Source: Cinclus cinclus
Lineage: Eukaryota; Chordata; Aves; Passeriformes; Cinclidae
Assembly: GCF_963662255.1 (NCBI RefSeq)
Contig: NC_085067.1
Coordinates: forward strand, 7,121,148-7,185,147
Length of the DNA stretch: 64,000 bases
Reading direction: 5' to 3'
The notes below the pieces were generated by a model. That model did no database searches and was not told the DNA's origin. It was given only the letters and a program-made list of their open reading frames with translations. The position numbers were made by a program, and so were the translations under genes. Below are positions 10,601-24,587 of the stretch, one piece after another. Position 1 is the first letter of the stretch. Each line of letters begins with the position of its first letter.

Positions 10601-13515
10601 CCTGCCTCCCCTGCACCCACTAGCACCTTCTGCACTGACTGCCATGGCTAACTTTGCTACCCAGGTGCTCACAGAATTCCTGTTGCTGCTCAGTACATAA
10701 GAATACAATGACAGAAAGCCAATCACTGCAGAACAATGCTGGTTATTCGGTTTAAGAGCAGCATAGTGGGATCTGGGAAAGACAGATCATCAATGCAGCA
10801 AAAGTATTCAGCATCAAACACCTTTGCCAGGCTCAGATCTCACAGCACAGATCAGCACTGTTTGAACAATTGTTTAAAAAGCTTCCACAACAAGCTGAAC
10901 AAGCCACCAGGCAGAAGAAGTTTGCATTTATACATGTCAGGCCTTAGAGGTTTATGTCCCTCCCAGATAAGGAGAAAGCTTTCAGCTGCCTTTGAGAGAT
11001 CTGGAGGTATTTCAGGGGATATCTCAAGTTGCTTAGTTCTGTAAATTAGCTGCAGTGAAAAGTTTTTTCAGCATTTTGAAAACATTAATTTCCACCTGTT
11101 CTAGGATTACAAATCTACAATAAAAAGCACAGAACACTGCAGGCTTTCTTCTTCCCAGCAGTTCAAACACAGGTAGAGATTTCTGTTCAAGGTGATCTTT
11201 GCAGAGTTTTAACCAGGGAAATTATCCCAGCACCCATCTCTAAATGTCCATGGGCTGAAGGTCTTCATCAGCTCTGCCAATCTGTATAGCCCAAGGCAAA
11301 AGGCAAAGCATAGAACTGCACAGAAAGGCAAGGCAAAACCAGTGAACTCTGTAAGACAAGACAAATGGACTTCAAATTCAGAGCTCGAAGTATCTGTTCT
11401 ATTTCCACATGGATAACTTCCATCTTCTGATAATCCTCATGTCTTTAGAAACCCCAGGACTTGAAAACATGTCCTCAGATAACCTGCACAATATCAAAGG
11501 CAGCAGCAGCAGAGAGGCTCTGGACAGAGGGAACAGGCTCTGGGGGATGAACAACAGATCCCACAGGAGTCAGAACCACCAAAATTACCCTTGTCGTGCA
11601 CACAACCCACACTTGGAAATGTAAAGGGTAGCAGGCTTCCCACTTCCTTTGAAGCCTTACATTTCAGCTCTTTAAACCTAAATGCACTTTCAAAGCCCCC
11701 AGGTCAATGACTGGAGATTATCCAGGCAAAGGCTGCTGGGGAGAAAGCTGTTCTTTTGAGTCACTGCAATGCTATCCCTGAAATTTAGGCTGATGACAAC
11801 TCGGCATTTGTCAGAGTAAAAAAGGCTTTACAGCACCAAAGGGCGAACAACAGTTCCCAGGTGCAGCTTTAGTTAAAACATGAGTATGAAAATGCCACCC
11901 CAGGGCACCCTAGTTTCACCCCAGTGAACAGGTTGAGCCTAGGCTGCCCAGGCTGGAGTTCCAGGCTGTCCTGGGACACCAAAGCAGTGCCACTGTTCTT
12001 GTGGCTCAGAACAAGTGCTGTGCATTGTACTCAATCAGCTGGGCTTTCTCAAATGTTAGAAATGATGAAAAGCCACATCATTTCTGCAAAGCCACAGGAG
12101 CAGTGGAAAAAGGCAAGTTTCTGGTCACCAAGTCAGCAGGTGCAGGAGAAGAACAGGGAGTAAATCTGCGGGCAAGGAGGTGTCCAGACATGTTTTGACA
12201 AGGGTTCAGTGCTGCCTTGCATGCCCCAGTGAGACACAGGGAGCTGCAGGATGTGCTGCCCCAGCTGCAGGACAGAACAGACACAATCAACGTGCATCAA
12301 TGGCAGCACACACGGGGCCATCTCTCTGCACAAAGCTCCTTCCAGCCTACAGCCTCCCTCCAGCTTACAGCAGACAAAGCCAAAACCTTGAAAAAAAAGA
12401 GAGTTAGAAACCATCAACCTCCACAGGATTTTTGGGCTCCTCTCTTCCCTGCCCTGGGCTCTACTGCAGCTGATACCACTTCTAAATAAAACCTGAATTT
12501 GGCTGTTTGTTGCTAAAATTTTCAAGGCGGGGGAAAGGCAAACACAGTCCAAGAGGAAAGGGTGGTAAGGAAATATGATCTGCGCAATTCAGTAGCAAGC
12601 AAAGACACGTGGAAAGATGGGATGTAGTTTACAAATGTAGTTTGAGCATTGCTCACACAGCCTGGCCTCCTCCCTGCCCAGGAAGAGAGCACAGAAGGAA
12701 AACTCTGAAGCCTATTGACTTGGGCACTGGGAGCAGTACCTGATCCCAAAGCTGTATCCCATGTCCTGGAAGACATCCCTGAGGTACAGGTCAGGGTGTC
12801 GCTGGCAAATGAATTGCACTGCTCTGGCTACTCAGATATCCTTCTCCAGTTGCTATGGGAAAAGAAATCAAAGAACAAGACTGCTAACAATGTGAAAAAA
12901 CTAAGCAAAGCATGTGTTTAAAAGCCTTGCTGGCTGCCAGCCGGGGTGCTCAGCACCTTGCAGGCTGCACCCCAGAACAATTATTCTGTATGCAGCCACT
13001 GAGTTTCCCAAGCACTGCTCACCTCTGTGATGGAGATGGTGGCTCCACTCCAGCAAAACACTTAAACACATTCTTGAACTTTAACTGTGCTCTCAGGACA
13101 TCCGCAGGGATGATCAGCCATGTGCCGAAGTGTGAACAACACAGAAAATCTCAGCCTAAAAAATGTGGAAATGCTCATAGGAGTGTCTGGGTAAATGTGC
13201 TTCACATGTGTCTAAAAGAGAGCTGCCCAGTTACTGTGGGAGCCATCCCAGGGCTCCTTTCCCAGGAGGAGAGGAGGCCAACAACATTTTCTTCCACATT
13301 TACATTTTCTTAGGCTAGCAGGGCTCTTGTCAAGGCAGTATCAGAAAAAACTCTCAATGCATACATCCTCTTAGAAGGGGTCTTCCTCAATCCATCTTTC
13401 TTCCTTTCACCAGCACACACTGCAACACAGAAAGCTCTGAGTGGCCAGGGAGGAGAAAGGTGACTCCCTTGGAGGCAGCTTTTGAACTATCCTCATCTGG
13501 AAGGGCTTTTTTGTT
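7621..13515 (-). other. CAMKK1 intron 1, 7.6-13.5 kb
   Basis: Intronic sequence. The only local structure noted is a short GAGGAAGAGGAGGAAG purine tract near 9400. No exon, RNA gene or recognisable transposon was found. Confidence 0.45.
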
Positions 13516-13521
13516 CAGTAA

Positions 13522-13580
13522 CACTAACATTATTACTATTGCTACTACTACTGCTATTATCATCATCATAATATTATAAT
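13522..13580. repeat. Imperfect trinucleotide repeat (ACT/ATT/ATC)
   Basis: A run of interrupted trinucleotides: ATT/ACT units, then CTA/CTG units, then CATCATCAT, ending in AATATTATAATG. It is a degraded microsatellite in CAMKK1 intron 1. Confidence 0.75.
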
Positions 13581-15830
13581 GCATTAGTACCATTCTTTTG
13601 CCTTTGAGGCCAGCAACAATAGGTAAATTCGTTAGGTAAATTTTAAAAACATTTTAAAACAGAACACAAGTTCTTCTGCAATTAAGAGACAAAGCAAACT
13701 AGAAAACTTCTTGAGGAAATGATAGATTCCTCTTGACTTGAATTATCTGAGGGGAACTGTTGAGAAAATCCTCCACACCTGTGACCCAGGAGATATAGCA
13801 CAGACAACTATAAAAAACCTAAAAATCTACAAGCCTGTGAATTATTCTCTATTACCTGACAAAAGACACCCACAGGGAAACTATTTTTAGCTTTCCTTTC
13901 ACCAGTTCTGTTTAGCAATAAAAATCCATTTCTTCAGCTGTTTTCTAAAATCTTGCCTAATACATTTCCATAGTGCCTGTCACCTGCCATGACCTACCTG
14001 TGTTTTTTTCACCAAGGGCCAGAACCACATTTACACAGAGGAGTTAGGAAGAGACACTCCTTCTCAGGCTCACCCAGACACCACCTCAATGGTCAGTGAG
14101 AGAATCCCAAATTTCTGACTACCAATGCCTATTTCATGCACCTTTGTACTCTTCCTATAATGAACAAGCTTTTTCAAGAGTAGATCTCTAACAACTCTAT
14201 GTCATCATTCCCGACACAAACCAAAACTGGGCTCATGCTTTCAGACCTGTTTCTGACAGTCAATGCATCCCCATTTTCAGCATTTGAAGCAGTCATAAGA
14301 GTTTAGCCACATCCAGCTTAGCAAAGCCTATGCCTAAAACAGCACCAAAAGCCCCATGTCACTCCCTGAGTGACTCTCCCACTTTGGCTGCAGCCCAGCC
14401 ACATGGGCCAAGTGAATTGCAGAGATCACACTGTGCCACTGAGCTCAGCTGATCCACCAGGAACCTACATTAATCAGGAATTAGATCAGGAGTTGCCTAC
14501 ATTATGTTTGTTGCAGGATGACTGTGAGATCAGAGAGATGAAAGATCAGAAAGGAGAAGAAATATCCAGTAGGTTTACTTGCTATATAAAGCTTGCAGTG
14601 GATTACAAAGGAATTTCCCCAGGCTCTCAGATGTGCTATTCACTTGGTTACACAAGTGCATGCTTTTGAACAATCACAACTCAATTTTTGGTATTAGAAT
14701 ATAATTACATATAAATGAAACTTGAGAACAAGGTTTTATTTGCGCAGCAATGTTGACTGTTTCAGGGGGCAGCTTCCATCTGAGGGTGCTTTTACTCACT
14801 ACTGGTGGCACAGGAGTTTGAGAATAGGCTCAGACTTGTCACCTACCCACAAAAGGGACTCACTAGAGTAGGCTGAAAACAAAGCTTGAAAAGTCTAATC
14901 CAAAGCCTGAGATCACTCTGCCTGACCAGGAAGCAAACAGCAAAATATAAGTCTCACACTGCTGGGAATTCAGGCAAATCTCCTGGGATACACTGTACTG
15001 ACAAGACAGAGCTGTTTCCTCTCCTGTCTGATGAAACAGTCCATCATGTTCTAGATGCTATTAATTATCAAGGGCAGGGGTGGAAATTTTCAGCTCATCT
15101 CCACCCATCCCATTCTGGAAGCACCCAAAAGAGAATCACTTAGAATAAGTGACTAAGACATGAGTCATCTGATGAGTAAGCACATTTGCTCTGGAAATTT
15201 TATTCAATCCATGATCATAACCAACTCATTTCATTACCTAAATCATTTATCCATTTCCTACATTAATGCAGTAGCACTCCAAGGCCAGGAAGAAGCTCTT
15301 GTTGCCAACACCAGGCTAATTGCAGCCTATCTTGTCCAGCTATGATATAGACAGAGCACTGCCAGGGAAACCCTGTGCTGAAACAGCAGAGAAAAACCTC
15401 ATGGCGAGCCTGCATTATACAGTGCTCTGAAATTCAGCTTTGGAGATGCCTCCAGCCTCAGCCAACACTTGAGTTAAGCTGTACTGGCACCAGCCACTTG
15501 TACAAAGGCAAACACAAGCCCTGCTCCTGGCAGCAGGATGCCAGCAGGGCTCCATGCAGGCAGTGCCAGGACTGAAGCCAAATGCTTTCAACCTCCTCCT
15601 GTTACTCTCCCAAAAGCTCTCATAAAAAGCTGCAAAAGCATTAAGTTAAACCACTAATGAGGCTTACAGATCTCTCCATTCTGGAGGAACATGAGCACCT
15701 CACAAAGCAAATTTGCTCATCTTAACAAATATCCTGTGGGATATGTTCAGGGGCAGGGAATTGTGCAGGGGAGAAGATTCCCAAGAATCCTTCTGAACAG
15801 ACCCCAACACTTACCTTGATGCCTTTGAAA

Positions 15831-15875
15831 TGAAGATCCAACAGGAGATATGACCTAGCTGAAGATCCAACAGGA
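15831..15875. repeat. Two copies of a 16-bp direct repeat
   Basis: The 16-mer TGAAGATCCAACAGGA occurs exactly at 15,831-15,846 and again at 15,860-15,875. The next bases (GAT/AAT) are nearly the same. It is a small local duplication of no evident function. Confidence 0.8.
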
Positions 15876-18800
15876 AATCTGTGGCTGATGCTCTCCTGCC
15901 CTCTTCCTAAAATCCTGGGGAGCACATCAGTGAACAGATCTGGTCTGTCCTTGGAAGGCTCCTGATGCCTCAGCCCCAAGCACAGCAGCAGTGATGCACC
16001 CAGCAAACAGCCTGGGCACTCCCTGAAATGATGAGTCTGTTCAGCCTGTTTTACAGCCCACTGCACAGCCTTTCTTCAGGACTACTGATTTCTCTGTGTT
16101 CCATCAGCACAGCACAAAAAGTACACTTGTAAGTGGAATAACTTCAAAGGACTAATTTAAGTTGTTCCACACCATTCCACTGGCATCACACTATGACCAG
16201 TGTCTTGATATTGCATTTCCACAGCTTTAGGTTTTCTGAATCTTAAACAGACTCACAGGAGAACACAGCCAGGGTTTTCGCCTCAATGGCCAGCCCTGTG
16301 AGCATCTGCCTTTACATAAACAAGGGTAAAAGAACAGTGATATTTCTCACCAGAGGGTGAATTTGCAATTCGCCTCTGCTGGACTATATATTAATAGTTG
16401 CCACCACCCACCTGCTTCCTCCATGGAGCCAAGACTGCTCTGCCTTCATTAGTCCCTTTGGCATTGAGGAAAACTTTTCATCCCTTTGCCCTAAATCCAG
16501 TGACCACAACTCAACCTCCCACAAACTGAAGTCAAATAACAGGACTTAATCCCATAAACACAGTCAGTCTTGGCTTCACAGCTGCTGTGCTAGTGTGGCA
16601 TTGATCTTGCCCAAAACATTAGACCATGTCTGCCCATGGCTCCTGACCACCTTTCTACATCCCACTTCCCTCCAAGAACAAGTTCACCACAAAATAATCT
16701 ACTAAAAGGGAAGACGACCCACCTCTGGAAGCCAAATGGAAGAAAACACAACAGGCTTGCCTGAGGATGAAGAGACTTACACACAAAGCAACAGCCCAGA
16801 AAAAGTTTGATGCTACCACATAACAGCAGCTGCCAGCACTGATGAAGAAGGATGAAAAGGCTGAAAATCTCCACAAAGGCTCCTTACAGCTGCCTGCAGG
16901 TGCAGGTACAAGATTAACACAGGATAAGTTGGTTTTCAGCACCATTACAGCAAACACCTCTGAAGCTGTAGGGGGTTGACACTCACCCCAGAGGGTCTGG
17001 ATGGAGATCCTCAGAGTGACAGCTCAGCTGTGACCACAGCCCAGCTGTTCCCAGGATGGCACGTGCACTCACACCTTCCCAGCCATCTGGGCTAAAGAGA
17101 AGAACTGCAATCCCACCAGCACACCATCATCCATTGCTCTCCGTGGCAATAGGATTGGATGCACCAACAAAGTCTCCAGGAGGGAGGAAACCCCAACAGC
17201 CTTCAACAAGAGTTCACAGCAGCTCCAACACAAATCTACTTCACACTCAGGAAAACACATGCCCTCTCTCTCATGCTAAAGGCATTCTTCAAAATAAAAT
17301 TGCCATCTCTTCTGCTATGCTTGTAACCTCATGAGATCTGTCTGCTCCCTACTGGGATTACCCCTCTGTGTGTCTGCCTCTGTCCAGACACTCTCCCAAG
17401 CACTTGACAGGGCAGTGAGACTTCAGTGACCTCCTCCAGCTCCCCTGGCCATCACTCACTGGCTGCTGGAGGATTGCAGACCAGCATGGTGCCGTGGCCC
17501 TTTGAATTTAATCCTCTGGAACTGGTGAACAGGGAATTCAAGGACAGATAGATCCTCTGAGCAGACAAATAGCTGTACCTTGGGGGAAGAGAGAAGCAGG
17601 TAGAAAGGAGCTTACTGTTCTCCTTAATCCCTTTTCTCTGGGAGTTCTCTACAGAGGGCTAAGGATGGTCTCACCTCTGCAAACCCTTCTCCTCAGCTGT
17701 TTGCATCCAGCCCACGGACAAGGTAGGACTGCCCCCAAGGTAACACAATGCCACAGCTCTTTCCGGGCCATTCAATTCAGAGGGAAGCAAAGAAGCAGCA
17801 AGTAAACACACAGGGTAAAACACTTTTAAAAGGGTCATCATTTTACATCAATGACAAGCCCCCCATTTCAAGCTAAGGGTTTCACTCTGCACAAGTTCCA
17901 GAGAGGCTACACAGATTTTTTCAGCCCCCTGAGAAGGCTCCTTCCCACCCCACCATAAGCACATTAGTGAAGTCAATAACGACAGAGCTCCCCAAGGATG
18001 GATCAGTGTGCAACCACCAGCATCCTGTCCCACTGCTGGCACTGGATCTGCTCCATGCAGGGGCATTGACTGAAGCCAAGGCAACTTCACTGCCACTCTC
18101 CTTTAAACAACCAGAGCTCTCTGAAGTCATTAACTCATATAAACATTTCACGTCTGTTTAGGGAGCTACATTTTTACAAGCATTCACATGTGAAAAGCAA
18201 TCACTGAGTGCATTCAAGAAGAGGTAGAATCAAGAGAGGAAGAAGCTTCTGCTATAAATACATTTCTAGTATTTTGTGCCACACAGTCTTCGAATCCTGT
18301 CACCTTCAACATCTGCATCTTCACTTTAAATGTTCTGCTTCCCCATACTGCTGCTGTATTTCTCAGCAAGTCGAAGCAGGCCAGAGCATTTGTGGTCTGC
18401 CCAGGGGAGACTTGTCTGGCTAAAAAATTGTGTTCTTTCCCCTGCTTCCTCACCTTTCTCTCCTCCCTTTGCTGTATCTTGACTTTTAGACAGTAAGTTT
18501 GAGTGAGGGTGTGTCATCAACCCTGTCTGTGTACAGCACCAGTGCCATCACCCAGTATGAACCATCAACAATATCAATGCAAAATTCTGCTTGGACAGGG
18601 GCTGGCCCAAAGCTCATTGGAAAGACATATTTTCCCAACAGTACATGGACCAGAGCCAGCATAAGCAGAAAAGCATAACTTGCAAAGGTGACTGTTTGAA
18701 GAATACAATCATGCAAAAACATGATCCTCCATCAGAATGTTTTTGTAATTTCCAACAGACCAAAAAAATGTGTGCACACGTATGTATGTTTTTATCAAGT

Positions 18801-21636
18801 GATTTTGGCATAGGAAGCATTTTGATGCTATGGTGATGGGTGCATCTTGTAAGCCCTTAAACATAATAGACAGAGATAAACCTGAAGGCAATTAGGAAAA
18901 AAATACTGCTGTGCTTACATGATCCACAGCTACTCTGAAAGGGACAAAAATTTAACTCCTATGGAAAAGATCAAAACAAAAACCCAGATCCATTGTTAAA
19001 CAGATTAATCTGGCTCTTGGAAAGCTCATGAGGGATTGGGTTCAATCTCTGCAGCTGTTATTAGCATAAGCCCTGTACAACAGTAACAAAAGACCTGCCT
19101 AAGTCCCACATTCCTATTTACTTTGCAGTGAGGCTCTGCTTGGGCTCACAGCATTTAATATACACATTCTTAATTAAGGGGACAGGACAAGAGGAAGGAG
19201 TTGGCTGAAGTTTATACTGCAGCAAAAGAAAACTCTTAATGGCCCTTTTAATAAGGGTAGAACTACCAGTGTGGAAGAAAACAGAGCCCCAGTGCCAGCG
19301 ACACCTTTTCCTGATCCTGGGGACAATGCTGTGCAGGGCAGGGCCCCATCCCAGGTACAGCAAGAGGCAGAACTTTCCCAGGGAGAGGAAACCATGTCAG
19401 GGACAGAGGGGAGCCAGGGACGAGCATGTGCAAAGTCAGGAAAAGCACACTGTGTTGTTCTGGAGCGAGCCTGGAGTGGATGGAGCACATCCAGCTCAGG
19501 GCTGGGGAGGCCAGGCACAGCCACAGAGGGACCTAGGGCAGGAAGACTCCTGCTCACCAGTGCAGCAAAGGGACAGCCAAGAGAAACGAGCCCCAGCACA
19601 ACTGCAGAGTGGTTCCCAGAGCTGCAGGGACTGGATGGGCCCCTCGTGGGCCACTGGCTCCCTGTGGGAAATGGGTTAATGGCATTGGGAGCGAGAAGTC
19701 TCTGCAGGAGAGCTGACAGGTGAATGGAGCAGGGGAATGACAGCCTGCTGAGAAACAGCATCCTGCACCCCTTGTTGGGCGTCAATCACGCGCTCCCCAA
19801 AAATCCCCAAATTAGAGTTAAATATGACGCTGCTGCCTCCAGAACAAAAATTACTCATTCCATAAAAAGCATTTTCATACATCTCTCTTATGACTCTTCC
19901 ATTCCTCTCCAGGCCCACTCACTCCTCTCCCACAGAGGAGTCATTTGATGAAGGAATTTTTCTGATTGCAGCATTCTGCAAACTTTGCTTATAGAAGGGT
20001 TAAATGAGCATATTCCTGCAGGGATGGCCAGTGCCAGAGGAAAGGGCCTCCAGTTACAACAGTGACAGCAAGGGAGAGGGGATCCTCCCATTGCAGCTGA
20101 GCATGACATCTACTTTGCTGAAGGCAGAGGGAGTCCTGCCACCCCTTCCACTGTGATTTTATCATACTGTTTTTCAAGATGTGCACATTAGAACTAAGTA
20201 AGTATCTCAACACATGCTTCATATGCTTGAGTCTTGTTAAAGCTAAGCAAATGCCTAAGGGCATGTATTACTTCAGGAGGCACTGCTAGATGGGATTTGT
20301 GCTTTGCTCTCAACCAGGCTTCACATGAATCTAAGAGGTTTTCCATGCCCAACTCAGGAAGCTGGGCAGGAATAGAGATGTTCTCACACAGTAACATCTA
20401 ACAATGGGTCCAGGGAGCACGTGGAGCCAGCAGGCTGCTGGAGTGTGCCCTGAGAGCCCATGGCTTCAGAGCTAACTGCATGGCTGGGGCAGGTAAGAGC
20501 CACTTTGTTTTTTCATGCACTTCTCTCTTCCAGCCTGGAGGAGGAACCAGTGCTGTGGGAGCAGTGAATAAGCACTGTAGAAGTCCCTGCTGGCAGCCCA
20601 ATGCTTGGGAGCCAAGTTTAAACTCCTGACTGTCATCACTCCATCAGACAGAGTCAGACACGTTAACCCCACCTTGCTGCTGCTCCACAAACTGGGGCCA
20701 GCACGCTCTCTTGCTGGGGCTGGGAGCACTGAGCCATCACCAGGCAGCTCCCAGGCCCACATCTCACTCACTTCCCCTGGTGCTTGCACCAAGAGCCACA
20801 CTGTCACCTTCCACTGCCCACAAATGGACTGTAGCACTTGCATCTCCTGAAACATTTAACTGGGACAAATGTCACATCAGACTCTGCTGAAGCACTGCTT
20901 GGTGAAGACTATAGAGAGGCCTAACGCCAACCAAAAGGTTTCAAGTGGTAATTAATCAGCTACAATAATAAATAATACATATATTTTCAAGTGTTTACTA
21001 ATTTCCTGAATGTCTCCCATAAATATCTAACCAATAAAGCATACTTTGAACAGTGGCACTTGTATCTTTTCCATTCTGAGCTAACTCTGTGCTATTTACT
21101 TAAAAGAGAAAATTCTGTAGAAGACAGGTTGAAAGGTAACAGAATTTTGGAAGTAGTTTGAGCATTCAAATTTGCTTTGAACAAAGAATACTTAATACAA
21201 GTATTTAAATTTTTCTCAGTCTTACCTTGTTTTATGGAAAAAGTTTATACACCAGTTTTAATCCATTCAGTCAGTCGGGCTGCTGTTCTACAGCTCTCTT
21301 CAGCAAGTCTCACATGTGATGCTCACTGGTCAGACTGCACTCCTGCCAGGGCACAGCTGGCTCATGCAGCCTCACAGAAACCAGCACCAAGATAAAATCC
21401 TGACCTCAAAAACACAGCCCAAGAAACCTTCACTGAAGTACAGGATCTTTGCTTTTAATGTAGATAGAATTTCTAGTTCAGTCTTTTGAAACAAAGTGTT
21501 GTGTTAAAAAGCAATAATCAAGAAATTAGTGCAGATCTCCCACCCCCCAAAAAAGGAAACCAGGGTTGTGAAAACAGCTGGAATGCTCTCCATAGTCTTT
21601 GGCATTTGCCTTAAGTGGCCGGAAAAGGTCAGTGTC

Positions 21637-21673
21637 ATTTAAACCTTAGCAAGGTTTAAATAGCAAGGTTTAA
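21637..21673. repeat. 11-bp perfect inverted repeat with 3-nt loop plus a direct copy of one arm
   Basis: ATTTAAACCTT (21,637-21,647), AGC, then AAGGTTTAAAT (21,651-21,661) form a perfect stem of 11 pairs. The right arm with its loop side (TAGCAAGGTTTAA) is repeated directly at 21,661-21,673. It lies deep in CAMKK1 intron 1 and carries no transposon feature that I recognise. Confidence 0.85.
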
Positions 21674-24553
21674 GTGAGCTTCAGCCCTTTGTGGAGGGCT
21701 GGCTGGTTTGACAGGGTTTAGTTTAGGACAGAGGTCTGAGGACACCCCAGCACGGGCAGCCAGGACCAAGAGCTGCTCACCACCACCATCCTCCCAGGGA
21801 AGCTCCAGCATCCCATGCTCCTCTCCAGCACAGCCCAGGGACACTCAGCCATAATCACCCATCCCACCAGGGCTGACCAGTCTTTCAAGCTACAAATTTA
21901 TCAAGGAGGTGCAAAAAAACCTACCTTAATATTCCAGCTGGTACCTAACCCCTTCAACTCTCCTGGAGAGATGCTTTTCATTTCCAAAAAGAACCAGGAG
22001 TTAAATGTTCTTGCCAGTGTAGTTAATCAGAGCAGCAAAGCCTCTTTTCACCGTGCAGGGCCCAGGTGACTGTCTCCAAGGGATTAGCTGTTACCACATT
22101 TAGCTCACTAAAGGGTTTATCTCAGCCATGTTCACAAAGGCAGACTATGAAGACATTCCCAGCTGAATTCCTGGGGACTGACACCTTGAGCAGCCACAGG
22201 GCTTGGAGAGCTCCAGGAAAGGAATGGAATGGGAATTGCTAGGAGTAGGGAATTTTCTACACCTCTCCAGTGCAAGAAGCCAGGGCAAGAGACAGCTCTT
22301 TCTGAGGGATAAAGCAACTGTCGGCTGCCAGCCAAGGGATGACAGGAGGCTGAAGGAGCAGGAGGGGTGAAGGAGCCGGGGGCAGCAAAGATTTTCAAAT
22401 CTCAAGGGCACGCACCAAGTCTCTGTGCTGATGGTCACAGCAGCTGCTGTCAGGGGCACGTGGTTGCCAGAACCATGAATGCGCTTCAGAGAGCCTCTGG
22501 AAAGTCCACAGGATGAAACAACTGGACTTGTGTCACCAGCTTTAATCTAAAGCTCAGTGAGGCTCTGCTGAACACTGCGAACCAGCAACAGGGCTAAGGG
22601 AGGGACTGGTGTCTGCAGTCACCAGAAGGTTTCAGAGCAGACCACCAGTTAGGCACCCAAGCTTTTCTCAAACCAGTGAGACCTTCCATCTATGAAGAGG
22701 AATCATGTCCTAAAAATCTAGACTTTGTGCACCACTGTTCCCTCCAGCACTGATCAAGCATTTTGATTCCTAACTTGCTGCCGGCTCCAACCTCTTGAGC
22801 AATGGCTCAGGTTTTCATTAGTGCCAAGCACAAACAGTAAAGCTTTGGGGCTGCTTCTTAAACTTTTCACCAGAACTGAGGAGAACTCGTATTTTTCCTC
22901 TGGCTCATCGAGAAAACAGGCTGGGGTGGGGCTGGAAAGACTTACAAAGCCCTGGGTGCACAAGGATAAGAAATTCCACTGTGGTGCTGCCTCACAGGGG
23001 TCTCTGCTGGCACCTCACACCAGCTGGCTGAGCACTCAGTGCCTGCATAGTGCCAACACTGCTGCCTGAACCCTGGAGACAGCTCCTCTAACAGCAGTGT
23101 CGAGTGGGTGAACAAAGAAATATCAGAAAACAGGGCTGGAAGGAGAATGCTTGAAGATATCAGTGAGCAGGACATCACTGGGCACTTAGAAGAATGACAA
23201 AGGCAATTTTCACAAATGGAGGGGTGTAATAAAGGAGAAATGAGAGTGAAGATTGAAAACAATTTCCTACTGTTTGGCATGCTCTAAAATTAGTGCTGTA
23301 ATAGATCTCATCAGCCAGCATTTATTTTCCATTCTGAAGACAAGAATTCAAATAAGCCGCAGCAAGAGAAGTGCTCACTTAGCTGAACAGTCGACCTTGA
23401 ATGCAGGCAGCAGCACAAACCAGGCTGTTCCAACCCAGCTGGATCTTGCTGGGGGTTTTCAAAAGTGAAAACTCAAGCTGGAGACCCACTTTCCTCGACC
23501 ACATTACAACCCCACCAGTACAGGGGTGACAGAGGCTCTGGAGCAGAGGGGACAGGCTGTCCATGGCACACACCTCCAGAGATTTGCTGCATCCATACAA
23601 CTGTAGGATACAACTGAGGGAATCCCAAAGTTACACTGCCTGGAAAGGACCTGAGGCAACAGGTTACACACCATGCTTTGGGAAAGCCCTGCTGTTAATT
23701 GTCCTGATGGCTTTCACTCCTGCTGTCCCCAAGGAAGGAGCCCCAGAGCCCTGAAGGGGCTGGGGGGACTCTTTGCAGGGAGTCCCCAACAGCTCCAACA
23801 TTTTGCTGCGACTGTCCAGGGGCACAGGGCCAGCTCTCACCCAGCTGAGCTCAAGCTCTGTCCCCAAAATGTGCACATGGATCACCAGACCCCAGGTGGA
23901 AATGCTGGCACATATCTGTACCCCATTTGCAGCTGTGCTGATCTGCACATCTCGGGGACTGAGCCCACAAAATCTGGCACAAACAAATACTGCATGGTTT
24001 TGAATTCAAAAAGCAAACAGCAAATCTCTGCAGGCTTCATCTTGCTGCTCCCATTGCTACACTCCCTCCTTCAAGCATGCACATACATGTAGAGGTATTT
24101 TACACACATGGGCTGTGGAGCACCAAGGACACACAGCAGTGCCTGGGGAACTCTGGAAAAGCCCCCAGACTCAGCTGGGAGCAGCAATGGAAGCACTGAT
24201 GTGATGCACCCCTGCCCTTTCAAAGTTTAAGAACAAATCCCTGATGGCAGAGAACTGGCAGCATCACTCAGCCATGAGGTGTCAGAGATATTTCAGGCAG
24301 CCATTCCTGAAATATATTCTCATGCAAAAACCCCCTCACTCCCCCAGCTGCCTCCCTTGCATTACTGCTAACATGGATGTGACTCACTAGAGCTGGGTTT
24401 ATATTAAACTCCTGAAACAGATTGTTTGGCTGTTATGTAAATCCAGTAAATGTTAAAATACCAGAATAAATCAGGCAGTTACCACTGCCAGTGCTACAGA
24501 GACATCCAAGGGACTGATTTTTTAAAAGGTAGAGGTGGTAAGAGATGAGGGGG

Positions 24554-24587
24554 AAACAATAACAATAACAACAGCAATAATAATATC
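24554..24587. repeat. AAC/AAT trinucleotide microsatellite
   Basis: AACAATAACAATAACAACAGCAATAATAATA-type units, interrupted, in CAMKK1 intron 1. Confidence 0.75.

Larger units (their letters stand above)
13581..24550 (-). other. CAMKK1 intron 1, 13.6-24.5 kb
   Basis: About 11 kb of intronic sequence without a supportable gene. It contains a 16-base direct repeat at 15,831-15,846 and 15,860-15,875 (29-base period), a strong but isolated donor-like AAG|GTAAGT on the minus strand at about 15,815, and an inverted repeat at 21,637-21,661. The longest open frame, minus 19,174-19,785, has no recognisable domain. Confidence 0.45.

Noticed and set aside
19174..19785. 203-codon minus-strand open frame in CAMKK1 intron 1
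   Set aside because: Low-complexity Ser/Pro/Leu-rich translation without a domain; the opposite strand is equally open, pointing to composition rather than coding.
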